Source: Chloranthus sessilifolius (taxonomy: Eukaryota > Streptophyta > Magnoliopsida > Chloranthales > Chloranthaceae). Taken from it: 64,000 bases of DNA. Under the pieces are notes generated by a model, which made no database searches, was not told the DNA's origin, and saw only the letters and a list, made by a program, of their open reading frames with translations. Positions 1 to 11,200 of this stretch are shown piece after piece. Position numbers and translations under genes: made by a program. The stretch spans positions 7,910,328 to 7,974,327 of the forward strand of contig CM037586.1 in the NCBI GenBank assembly GCA_021018995.1, in the 5' to 3' direction. Position 1 is the first letter of the stretch. Each line of letters begins with the position of its first letter.

Positions 1-110
1 GTCAAATGTTGACCGTTGGACCCAACAGTTTCATAACTGCTTGTAAAGTTGTACAATTCGAAAAGTTACAACCTTTCATGCAGTCCAAAATATGATTGTT
101 GGTCCAACAG

Positions 111-401
111 TCATATTGAAATTTCTATAATCCTTGCATAAAACTTGAGAATTCCTCTTGCTTTCTTCTTTTGGCGGTACTCCATCGGATTGAGTTTTCT
201 GGGGCGATCCTCTACTGTTGCAAAGTAACGGATCGCATCCAAGAGATTAGGTTCGTTGTATCCTGGAAACGTCTCGCTGGAACCCTTTTGCAAACTCGAA
301 GATTTACTCGAGTAGGGAGCGAATAGCGTTTTAAAGAAACCGATTACATGTCTCGAGTCCAATTCTCTTGCTATTTTCATCATTTTCAGATTTCTGTTCA
401 T
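111..401 (-). CDS. Hypothetical 96-residue reading frame
   Basis: A complete ATG-to-TGA frame of 96 codons with a mixed, protein-like composition and many Lys/Arg residues near both ends (for example PRKLNPMEYRQKKKARG). I recognise no family, signal peptide, membrane segment or motif. It lies about 4 kb upstream of the helicase gene on the opposite strand, with AT-rich DNA on both sides. It could be a chance frame, one exon of a gene that lies off the left edge, or a transposon remnant. No promoter or poly(A) signal was convincing. Confidence 0.2.
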   Translation of the reverse strand: MNRNLKMMKIARELDSRHVIGFFKTLFAPYSSKSSSLQKGSSETFPGYNEPNLLDAIRYFATVEDRPRKLNPMEYRQKKKARGILKFYARIIEISI

Positions 402-1144
402 TGATTTATCTAACAGTTGGCATGTTGACCAACGCGTAAACTTCTAAATTTACTGTCAACAAGTGTTGATTTGAGAATTTATTTAAAAATGTTGTTATGT
501 AATTTGAAGAAAAAAAATTCCCTCTTTTTTATTTAGTGTAATTATCTAAATATATAAAGATAATATTCTATGTTATTACAAGGATAAAGGTTTTCTGGTC
601 TCATGGATCTCGTTGGCTACCATGTGATTAGGTGCCGCATGGATGAGTGGCCGATGATTTGGGCCATTGGAACGAAAATTTTAAACCAATCATGTAGAAA
701 ATGAATGGTGAGTTTATATTTGGTCGCAACCGTCTATTTTTGGTACAATTGATACCTTTGACAAAGTAATTTATTATTATTATTGTTTTTGTTTTTTCTA
801 ATTTTGTTTTCCAATGATGTTAATTATCGGGCTGCTCTTTCACGAGACACCCGATCATGTTTTTGAAAGCCATGTGGCAGCCAATTGACATAGGACGGGT
901 AATTTACCTTGTCTACAGGCTTTGTGCCATTTTTCGATAAAATGTCCTATATTTAGAGGTTAGTACCGTAAAACGCCCCTGAAGGGAACTTACTTTAAAC
1001 TTATGCAAGGTAAAATTGATAATCTATATCATCTATTATCTAATATTATTTTAGACCCCACTAAAATGCTTCTCCATCTTTTTCTTCACGAATTTGCAAC
1101 GGCCATGTTATTTGCGTATATATTACCTTTAGACATAGGACTGT
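402..1144. other. AT-rich intergenic DNA, no gene seen
   Basis: This stretch holds short open frames only. There is no motif, inverted repeat or target duplication that I could define. Confidence 0.5.
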
Positions 1145-1475
1145 TAGTAGTGCCGATGGGTCGGGTTAACCCGGTGGTGAAGCGACTTGGCCCGCTACTG
1201 GTAAATTCGGATTTGGACTTCTAACTCATTCACGGTTTACGTTGAGGTTTCTTGACCTGATTTCGAACTGACCTTACTTGACTCGACATCCTGCATTTTC
1301 CCGACCTAACCTGACTTGACCCAGCCTGACCCGACCCAAATTTAACCGGTCAAGTCGACTTTGGAGTTTTAATAAATGAGTTGGGTCAGGGTTTTTGTCG
1401 AGAGTCAAGGTTGATGGGCTGGGCTCAAGTTGACTTGGGCCAAGTAGAAATTGACTTGTGTGCACCATAGGTGTC
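1145..1475. repeat. Degenerate GGGTCGGGT / GACTTGACC word repeat
   Basis: The DNA is built from variants of the words GACCCGAC, TTGACC and their complements, giving a low-complexity block. It resembles the word-repeat hAT MITEs elsewhere in the window, but no matching 8-bp flanking duplication could be found, so the borders and class stay open. Confidence 0.4.
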
Positions 1476-1559
1476 ACTAATATTTTTTTTTGGATAATGA
1501 TCAAAATTATTATTATTATAGCTTTTTTAATGACTTTTGACTGATATTTAAATACCAAA

Positions 1560-2440
1560 TGTTATATAAATGATTTTACAAGTTACACCATTAAAATTAT
1601 GCTTCTTATCTCACACTAGTGTAGTAGGGTTGTGCATTTTTTAGACCGAACCGAACTGCCGGGTTTGGTCCGGTTTGGACGAGTACCGGTTTGGAAAAAA
1701 AAGAAAATCGAAAAGTTTAGTTTGGTTTCGGTTCTAAGCCTCCCCAAGCCGAAATCGAACCAAATCGAATGTAGTTTGTAAGTAATTATATATAGATACA
1801 TTAAAGGGCATTTAAGTAAAATGCATATTTTCATATAAAACCCTACCCTTGTCTTTAACCTATTCCTAAATCCTAAAGCGGTAAAGTAGAACTTATAGAA
1901 AAATTGGTTGAAAAGTTGAGAAAATTTTGATGTGCAAGTAGAACTTATAGGAAAATCGACCGAACCAAACCGAACTGAATTGAATCGGGTTGGTTTAGTT
2001 TAAGAGTTGGACAGTTTGGTTTGATTTGAAAATCTAAAAATCGATTAAGATTGGTTTGATTTGTGATTTTGGTCCAAAACTGACAAAACCGAACCGAATA
2101 CACCCCTATAGTGTAGTGTGATTTGTCATTATGCACAACTATGACCAATCTAATTGTTCAAGTGACAATCATCATTGAAACATATCTCAGGCCAAGGAAA
2201 CATACCTAGAAGTAGTTGTGAGCCATTTGATTGATGTACTTTAATATCAGCTATTACAATTAAAACCAATGGTTGATTTTTATAATCAATAGATCGGGTG
2301 GTTTAAATCTCCCTAGAACACCATTCTTCGGCTTGTAGCGCTTAAATCTACGATCTAACACTTTCATGGTGCGAATCATCCACATTCTAAACCATTGATG
2401 TGTAAGAGGAGAGGCGGGGCTTTTTTTATTTAGGATTTTT
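1560..2440. mobile_element. MITE, family M3, interrupted by a hAT MITE
   Basis: The two halves (about 1560-1616 and 2117-2440) match the continuous copy at about 39715-40115. Shared text includes the run ending in ATCTCACAC before the interruption, then CAATCTAA and the CATTGAAACAT/GCCAAGGA block after it. The 484-bp hAT MITE at 1625-2108 sits exactly in this break. Outer borders are approximate. Confidence 0.5.
1625..2108. mobile_element. hAT-type MITE, CCGAAC word family
   Basis: The element starts TAGGGTTGTGCA and ends ACACCCCTA, an imperfect terminal inverted repeat. It is flanked by a perfect 8-bp target duplication, TAGTGTAG (1617-1624 and 2109-2116), the length typical of hAT transposition. 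The interior is dominated by CCGAACCGAA and its complement and encodes nothing. Related 355-bp copies occur at 6285-6639 and 53894-54248. Confidence 0.85.
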
Positions 2441-2455
2441 TTGCATACACCCTGC

Positions 2456-2943
2456 AATATTTGGGCATATTTATAAATGCCACCCTTGATTCAATTATTT
2501 GTACATAACTCCCTAATTTACAATTTTGTATTTAAATAACACCTTGAGTTACTATTTCATTAACCTCCATCTCTGAAAAAACAAAAGCGAGTCAGAAAAG
2601 TATTTCTAATACGAGAAAGGGAACGCGGTTTCTTGGGAACCTTGCAATCTCGCGGTTTCGGTAACCGGCTGTATTGGCCAGGTAACCTTCGTTACCGTCG
2701 TTCCCACAAAACATAGTTCTCCCTCATACACAATCATCCTATGAAATAAATGGATATGCTCTCTCATCTATTTTCATCCTGAGATGGATGCAGAGGTGAA
2801 CTTTGCCTTTTTTAGAGACAATAGTTAATGGAACAATAACTAAATGTGTTATTTAAAGTTTTAAATACAAAATTGCAAAATAGAGGAATATTTATAAATT
2901 AGATAAACGGGGGGTTTCACTTATAAATATGCCAAATTATATA
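2456..2943. mobile_element. Foldback MITE with long inverted arms
   Basis: The left arm (GCATATTTATAAATGCC, ACAATTTTGTATTTAAA, ATAACACCTTGAGTTA) returns on the right as its reverse complement (TAACTAAATGTGTTAT, TTTAAATACAAAATTG, TTATAAATATGCC), giving arms of about 110 bp. No open frame is present. The target duplication is unclear. Confidence 0.6.
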
Positions 2944-3295
2944 GGCCTTGTTTGGCAAAACTCATGTAAAGTTGTCTTTCTTTCTTTTCATAAGTTTGTA
3001 AAGAAAAATATTCCATAGGAGTTTTTTTTTTTTTTCAAAATCAAAATGGTTGTAATTGTTTTTTCCACTAGTGTGGCTATGGAAATACGTAAAATTTTCT
3101 ATTCCCAGAGTTTCACCAATTGGCATGTAATTCACCTTCTATTATCTATATGATATAAAAATTTTGACGATCCTATTGAAACTAACTAATGGTGAAACAC
3201 ACCTATTTAGGTTTAAACATAGATAAGTAGTTGTGAACCATCTGATATAACTTTCATCAAAGCTCCTCTATGATAATCAAAAGGTATAATAACTA
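2944..3295. other. AT-rich intergenic DNA
   Basis: No gene is visible. A short stretch near 3190-3295 resembles part of the M3 MITE family (GGTGAAACAC, TAGTTGTGAACCATC). Confidence 0.4.
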
Positions 3296-3660
3296 ATGAA
3301 CGACATTTAAACACAATTATTAAATTAGACTTATGTTATTACACTATTAAATTGTGATTTACTATTATACCATGTGACACATTTATAATTAATTTAAATG
3401 ATTCTAATGCAATCTATCATTGAAACATGTCTTGGTCAAAGGATCATGCCCAAAAGTAGCTATGAATCATCCAATTAGCGGATTCTAATATTGGTTATTT
3501 AAAACTAAAAATTACAATTAAACTGTGTCCCGATCAAATGGTTCAAATCATCAAAAAGTTATAATTTGAGGGCTCATTCCTCTTGAGTGTATGATCTATC
3601 ACTTCGATGGTATAGCTCATATCTTAAATCATTAATTATATAAGATCATTTAAAAATTTA
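3296..3660. mobile_element. MITE, family M3, second copy
   Basis: It begins with ACATTTAAACAC and ends with GATCATTTAAAAA. Inside it shares the CATTGAAACATGTCTTGG and GAATCATCCAATT blocks with the copies at 1560-2440 and 39715-40115. It is non-coding. Confidence 0.5.
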
Positions 3661-3761
3661 TTAATGATGCAAGATCATGGGAGCCAACCCAAGGTGTAAG
3701 AACTAGTGATTAGTCCACCTCGGTGAAGGGGTTAGTTACCTTGTAAAAATTCAATCCTTTT

Positions 3762-3963
3762 CAAGGATCAAAATTTCGGCTGAAATGATCAAAATTTCGG
3801 TCCAAATTATTATTTTTGGCCCCCACTGAAATAATAATTTAGATTGAAATTTCAATCATTTTTGTATGGTATCTAAATTTTCAATTTTCAACCGAAATTT
3901 CGGTCCAAAATATGGGCCTCGTCTTGCTCGAAACTGAAATTTTACAGGAATTTTTTATCCTTG
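3762..3963. mobile_element. hAT-type MITE, CCGAAAT word family
   Basis: It starts CAAGGATCAAAATTTCGG and ends TTTTTATCCTTG, so the tips are inverted repeats, with ATTTCGG/CCGAAAT words inside. Flanks are weakly alike (ATCCTTTT and ATCCCGAT), suggesting a decayed 8-bp duplication. The cleaner sister copies are 17072-17200 and 23918-24126. Confidence 0.65.
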
Positions 3964-3998
3964 ATCCCGATCGGCTCAGAGAAGATATTTTTGTCTTG

Positions 3999-4269
3999 GG
4001 TAATAGTATTTACAACCGAAAATTGACGGTTAGATGTTAATTGTCAAAGGTGAACATTATCATGGCATACCATGTGAAGGCTTCTCATGTCACTTTTTTA
4101 GATGTGTACGAAGTGAAATGAACATCGGACTATCTGATAGCTTGGCCACGATCTCCAGATCCGTTGTCGAAAAATGATCTTCACCGTCTGATCAAAGCAG
4201 TCACAATTTTAATTGTGGACATCCTCGGTTGCAGAGCCAAAACTTTAGTTGTAAATACTGATACCTTTC
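3999..4269. mobile_element. Foldback MITE just upstream of the helicase gene
   Basis: The outer arms are GGTAATAGTATTTACAACC on the left and the complement of GGTATCAGTATTTACAAC on the right. The inner half carries GATCTCCAGATC and GAAAAATGATCTTCACCG, the core shared with the M6-type foldback MITEs at 30049, 38012, 52977 and 55147. It ends about 170 bp before the start codon, so it may overlap promoter sequence. Confidence 0.6.
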
Positions 4270-4349
4270 AAAGTATCGAGGAACGAGGGGTTTTAACCTG
4301 AACGAGGGTTTTTTTATTCTATTGAGGAAGGGAAGAACGAGCCCCCTCG

Positions 4350-4442
4350 TTTTAGTGCTTGAGTATTTGTCTCCCCTCTCTATTTCTCCGCTACTCCGCC
4401 AAACGTAGTCACTTCTCTCTCTCTCTCTTCCTCTCTCTCTCG
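4350..4442 (+). promoter_or_regulatory. Core promoter / 5' leader with pyrimidine patch
   Basis: The bases just before the start codon are almost pure C/T (CTTCTCTCTCTCTCTC repeated to 4440), a Y-patch and leader style common in plant genes. No convincing TATA box was found in the proper position. The first ATG after this patch is the one at 4443. Confidence 0.45.
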
Positions 4443-4555
4443 ATGCAGCAGCAACACGCAGCGACCCTCCTCGCCCCTAACCCAACCTCACTCCTCGGGT
4501 CTCCGGTGACTTCAGGCGGCGTATCCCCACAACAAAAAACTCTGAACTCCAAAAG
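4443..4555 (+). CDS. DEAH10: Helicase exon 1
   Basis: It begins with ATG directly after a CT-rich leader and encodes [14 protein letters not shown] onward, a Ser/Pro/Gln-rich N-terminal tail of 37 codons plus two bases. The donor is AG|GTAATC. It joins exon 2 to give ...[11 protein letters not shown], matching the layout of plant orthologues, where a short disordered tail precedes the RKSLPIAS box. This exon is the least certain because N-terminal tails are poorly conserved. Confidence 0.75.
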
Positions 4556-4658
4556 GTAATCTAATTTCTAAACCTAACTTCTAAACGATAATTTTTTTTT
4601 TCTTTTTTAAACCCATTTCAACTTGTTTTCAGTTATTCCCTTACAGCGTAGATTCAAG

Positions 4659-4693
<35 letters not shown>

Positions 4694-4773
4694 ATTTTTT
4701 TTTTTTTTTTTCTTTCTTTCTTTCTTTTTCTTTTAAGCCCCATATAGTAGACGGTCCAATTCTCCACATGCCC

Positions 4774-4855
<82 letters not shown>

Positions 4856-5189
4856 GAGCCGGTTAGGTCCTCCAATGGAGGACGGTGACCGTCCTCCAAG
4901 ATCCACGTGGAGCACAGGTGGACAGTTTAGATCAACATTAAAAAAAAAAATTCGGAAATTTTTTTTTAAAATCACAAGTCAAAGTTTGACAGTTTTCATT
5001 GGTGCACATTTCAGGGTTCAAAATATACACGGTGGAGATGAGTTTTTAATTTTTTTTTTTTCAAAAATGATCTAAGCAATGCACCCAAGATCCACGTGGC
5101 ACCGAAAAAGTTTTTTGGGTGCCACATGGAACTCTACGTAAAAAGTTGGAGGACGGTGACCGTCCTCCCATGGAGGACGAAGTCCTTTT

Positions 5190-5244
<55 letters not shown>

Positions 5245-8200
5245 CTACGCTCAACAGCTCCTAGTAGAAGCGCTCTAGAAAGCATGGAGAACCGACCCAG
5301 AACCAACCTGATGAAGTCAGTTAACAAAGGGAGTGGACGTCCGCGGTGTGTGGGCGTGGATGACCGTGAAACAACCCGTAAACCGGCCCAGCTTTGTCGG
5401 TCAAGAATTGTGGGCGGACGTCCGCGATTCGCGGACGACCGTGGCAGCCGTCCGTGCGTCGGCTGTGCTTTGGCTATATAAATACCCGAGTGAGTGTTTT
5501 ATTTATGGTACTTTTTGGAAAAATCAGATCTTTTACACTTTACACCTGGAAACATTTAGTGCTCCTTACTCCTGGAGTTTATAATTAATCATCATCACCA
5601 TTTGCTAAACTCAAGGAGAATCTATCATCTACCTTTGAAAGTGTAGCTTGTGTGAGTCAAACTTGGTATCGGCTTGTGTGACTCGAGTGGATCAACGTGG
5701 GATGCGTTGATTGAAGGCGATAGCAAACTCCAGGATACTGTGAAGGGACGTTCGTGGGATTCCAGCATTGTGAGCTAGGAGGAGAGTGATAGGTGCATAT
5801 CATTTGGATCTTCTGTAAGTGTGTTACTATTCATGGCGGATTTTGTTTGCCTTGGATCTGTGATAGGTCCTGTGCCAGTTGGGTTTTCACGTTAAAAATA
5901 TTGTGTTCATTGTGTGGATGTGATTTTGTGGTTTGGATTAACATTTGAATAATTATTCGCTAGGAATATCTTGAATTACCCCGAATTTAAAAAAAATTCA
6001 TATAAGGAGCCAAGGCAGGACCTCCAACCATGCTATTTACCTCGCAGGTATCTTTTTTCTCCAGCAAGTCCAAGTTCATGTGATTTGGACATGTATTGAG
6101 TGAGTAATATCCAAAATTCATACAAGGTGTGAAGGCTGTGGCAATGTTTAGGTTGTTTAATTAGCGGACGATTTACGCTAGGAGTCTATTCTTATTGATT
6201 TGTTTTTTTTTTTTAAATTTACTTATAGTAATTACTATTAGGATTATTTACTTTTAAGTCATAGTTGGGTTAATTACTTATTTGTAGGATGCAGATTCGG
6301 TTAACCAAACCGAATTGACAATTTCGGTTTTCGGTTCGGTTAAGCTGAAACCGAAACATATCGGTTCGGTTATTTTATTTAATTTTTTAAAACCGAAACC
6401 AAACTGAAACCAAAAAATTTCGTTTTTTTCGGGTCGCTTTCAGTTCGATTTCATTTTGTTTTTGGTATATTAGGTCATTTTTTCGCTTTACTAATCCTAC
6501 GTAATTGGTATTTGCCACCCAAAGCTGAACCGAACCGAACCGGAATCAGTGTGGTTCGGTTTCAAATTGGTCTTGGTCCAGTTCGGTTTGCCAGGTTTTT
6601 GGGTCAATTTCAGGTTTTCGGTTTTTTCTTGCGCACCTACTTATTTGATACAATTTTTTCAATGTCTATGAAATAAGCACCCACCCTTGAGGGATCTTCA
6701 TTGTGCTTCATTGTTTTAATAATATTTCATTCTCTTTTGAGGCTTGAAGCACAATTTTTTTTATCTCTCTGATTTACTTCTCCACCTAGCATATTTCTAT
6801 TATTTTCACGATTTTTCATAAATTTTATATCTGCATTAATTGGTATCTGGGCTGGGTTTTGCTTAGTTTATTCTTCTCTCATCGTTGAAATCCCTTAAAG
6901 AATGATCATGGCAACAAGAGGTTACAATGACCTTTAAAGAATGATCATGGTAACAAGAGGTTACAATGACCCTAGTTGGAGGCAGAAAGTTTCTATGTTT
7001 GCTCGATTATGGCAAAGGGTCATGGAAAGCAAAAAATAAGCAGTACGTTTCTTCCAGTAACTCTGTAGTTGTAGTCCTCTGGGTTCTTTTAATTTTGGAA
7101 AAAAAGTGTATTCTCTTAAATTTGACAACCTTGGGATATGCGTGGATATCTTTTAGTGCCAAATCAGTGAATGGTCAAGTTTTCTTTAACTATTTTTTGT
7201 GTTAATAAATAGCTGTACACCCTAGAATTGTGACCATTTTGGTAGAACTCCATGTGGACACAGTAACATTGGTGCTGCTTAGGAAGGAGTGCAAATGAAT
7301 CGAGCATGGATCAAAATATCGGACGATACCGGTACTTATCGTCCGATACATATCGTTTTGGAGGGTACCAGATACGATAAATATCGGGTACCCCCTAAAA
7401 CAACCAAATTATCGTCCGATACGGGCATATTATCGCTCGTATCGGACGATAATTTGGTGGATTTTCTATGGGCCCCTCTCAAGCTGAAGCACGGGATTTG
7501 GGTTTTAAACCCTCTTTTTCCATTTTTTCCCTATTTTCTTTCTTCCCCCTTCTTCCACCTCTTCCACACCGGATAACGGGATTTGGGTTTTAAGGCTTCT
7601 AGCACCACTCGAAAAGTGCGGGATGATGAACTGGTAACAATGTTTGACACTGCTACATTTAGAGGTGGAGGGGTTGTAAGAAGAGGAGCTTCAGAATCTT
7701 ACCAAACACCATCACCACCACAAGGTCCACAAGATGATTTGGGTTATACTATATCTAGTTTCGAGGATTTAGTTTGCAAAACACCGAAGATTCAGCAACC
7801 ATTAACCCATGCCCAATCCCTCAACCAGCCTATCCCAGCCATCTGACTTCGTTGGTCAACTTTTTGGAGGACCGACATTTATCTATTACATTGAACCATA
7901 TTCGTTGCTAATGCCTCAGTTTCAAGGGGGGACATATGATCATGGGTATCAATATGACTAGTACTATAGGGAAAGCTCGCGCACTAATGATGATTACGAG
8001 GGCGAAGAACCACCACGGAATTCTGGCTTTAAAGTAATTTTTTCATGTACAATGTAATTTTTAAAGCATTCATGATTCATGTACAATATAATCTAGGTTC
8101 CGAGTTGATAAAATTCCGAAATATGCATCAAATAAATCTTAAATAATTTTAAAAAAAATTAAAAAAATAGAAAACCATTAAATATAATTTTTCAAAATTT

Positions 8201-11200
8201 TAGAGTAATTTTAAGGATTTTTTTGAAGAAAAATAAAATGTATCAGGACGATACATTCAATGTTTCGCCGATACATTGAATGTATCGGACGATACACCTA
8301 TACGTATCATCCTAGAGGTTGGACAATACGTATCGGATAATCGATATTTTTATCCGTGGAATCGAGCTAGCTTGATTTTTATTATAAATTGCCCAAACAT
8401 AATTGAATATAAGAGCCATAGGAAAAACCTTGTTGAATTAAAAGATGAGCTTTTGCCTTTTGAGATCAAGACTCGAGCTGAGCCCAATATATAAAAAATC
8501 GTTTTTGGACCTTGGCTTATAATGGCCCAGAGAGCCCCCCCTTCGGAGTTTCACCAGCACTTGAGCTAGTAGTTGTAGTCAGTCTTTCGAGCTTTCGGAT
8601 AGGAGAAAAATCCTTATCTTCGTCTAGTTGTGGAAGCAGTACTCTTTGGAATTATAAACAACAAATTTGCATAGAAAATAAATCTATACAAATCGATTAT
8701 AACAAATTTCCCTTCATTAGGAGAGGGTTTTATTGAAATGGTGGACTTTACACTTTCGGGTATCGCAATCGATACCCTGTTATTTACATCAAAATGAATA
8801 CTTCTGATTAAAACCTACTAAAGAAAGTAAAATAATTACATCTTTAAAATAAACAAACTAAATCCTAAGGCTAGGTCTTCGTCGACATCTTCAATCTTTC
8901 ACGAGATAGATGCATAACATGCTGTCTTTATTAGAAATTCGAGAAATATGAAATGGAGGATGACGAATGGGAGAACCCTTCCTCCAAAACTCAATTTCAT
9001 TTGATCAACAAACGCGGGTCATTATTGGAGCAAGAGCTTCGTGGATGAACCTTAGAGCAAATTCTTTTCTCTTGTCTCAAAGACAAATTTGAATACCAGA
9101 TCCATTCTCTTGGTGACAGATTACCAGAAGAATTAGTATCTTGATTGTCGGGTTGCATGACCATCGATTGATCTTCGGTGATGATTGGTTTTACACCATT
9201 GAATTGAACTAGTGTCTTAATCAATACATGAAGGTTTGACTATTGAATTTGACCTAAATCATGAGATTTTGTCACTGAGTAACAAATCCACCGTTGGATC
9301 TTATTATGATCTCATATTACAGTCGTTTGATTAAAAGTCAATGGGTCCACAATTGGATTTGACCAAAATCATGAGATTTGGTCAAAGAATAACAAATTCA
9401 CCATTGGATTTCATCATAGTCTCATATGGCGATCGTTTGACTAAAAGTCAACGAGATCAAAACAAGAGATTTGGTCAATGAGTAACAAATCCACTGTTGG
9501 ACCTCATCATGGTCTGATATTACTATCGTTTGACTAAAAGTCAACGAGTCCACTATCGGATTTGAACAAGACCATGAGATTTGGTTGATGAGTGACAAAT
9601 CCACCATTGGTTCTTATTACGGTGTCGTATTATGATCGTTTGATTAAAAGTCAACGAACCCATCGTTGGATTTGATCAAAACCTCGACCGAATTTCCGAT
9701 CTCGAGGTTAAGATCAAAACCCTAAATTAAAAGGAATGACGATCTGAACCGTGAGGGAAACTCCAATATCGGGTATGATCAAAGTCTAATAATCCAATGG
9801 TTACGAGTAAGGAAGAAAATGAAGGAGAAGGAGAGAGAGAAGTGGGATGGCCTATGCAGGGAGCTCTGCGTGGGCCATATTTGGAGAGAAAAAGGAGAAA
9901 TAGAAGAGGGATGGCTCACGTAGGGAGCCCTGCGTGGGCCGTGTTTGGAGAAAGGAAGAGAAAGGGCAAAAGAAGAGAGAAAGAGGAGCACAAGAGGGAG
10001 AAACGATGGAAGAAAAGGTGGGGAATTTAGAGAGAAAAAGAGGAGGAGAAAAGAAGAGAAAAAGAAGGAAAAATAATGGGAAGAAGACCGACCAATCGCC
10101 TCCTTGCATGGGTTATCTCTTCTGAAAAGACAATTTTTTTTGTATTTTTCTCCGCAGACATATCTTTTTTTGTCTTTTCTCCGGAGACACAAATCTTTTG
10201 GGGTTTTTTGCGTGGTTTTTGTTTATCTTGTTTTGTTTATATTTTACTTTATCCAAAAAAGAGACAATTTTTTGTGTCTACAATACAGATCTATATCTGT
10301 ATATATAATTTTTTTGATTAGATATCTGTATATATAATTAAAAAGGACTAAAAATCTAACATGTACATTTGTATTATTTATTAAAAAAAAGACAAACTAT
10401 TTGTGTCTATAGTACAGATCTGTATCTGTATATTCATGGTTAAAAAGATTAAAAACCTAACATTTATGCTTGTATAATTTATTTATGATAAAAAAAAGAA
10501 AGAAACAATTTTTTTTGTGTCTATAGGAACTTGACTAAAAAGCCTTCTTGATTTCGAGCCTAGCTCGAAATGAATCACCAAAAGCTTCGCGCGGCTCAAG
10601 ATACATAAATAATAGCTTTTGATATACTTTGTATAATAATGTATATAATAACAATGATAGTTTTAGTAATTTGCCCTTATAAATCCAATGGTCCACTATA
10701 AAAGCAATTAAAAATCTCTCAAACGTGTCCCTTCTCTATCTCGCTCTCTCAAGTCTACACCGCCACAACCCTTAGAACCCTAATGGCTGACTATAAAAGA
10801 CAATTAAAAGTCTCTTGAACGAGCTCTCCTCTCATTTCTATCTCGCTCTTTCAAGTCCACACCGCTACGACGCCACCATTAAAAAAATCGATCCCTGCCA
10901 CCGTCTCTTATTGATCCAAGCACTCTCAAGTAAATATCCATATTACCCCTGCATGTTTCAACCTGATGTATAAACCACCTTATTCTTTTTCTTCTTCTGC
11001 CTTCTTCTTTACAATAGGTCGTGTTTGATGATGTGAAGTTGCTTTCTGTAGAGGTGTTAGAGGCTCCAATCGTTGGAAAATATATGGTGTTGGTAGAGGT
11101 AGTTGACGAGACATGAAGGTATTCGATTTTCAAGGTTTGCAAATATGGGTATTTTTCTTTTCATTGGTGGTGTGCGCAATTGGCTATGTTAATCCCAATC

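Noticed and set aside
1003-1224. 73-codon hydrophobic frame
   Set aside because: It runs into the GGGTCGGGT word repeat and has no recognisable motif or context, so it was not called as a gene.
4690-5254. Several overlapping frames with long Ile-Tyr repeats
   Set aside because: They are translations of TA microsatellites, with no other coding signal. The same applies to 31178-31410.
9779-10192. 137-codon Ser/Phe/Leu-rich minus-strand frame
   Set aside because: It is the antisense of a purine-rich low-complexity block; frames are open on both strands because of composition.
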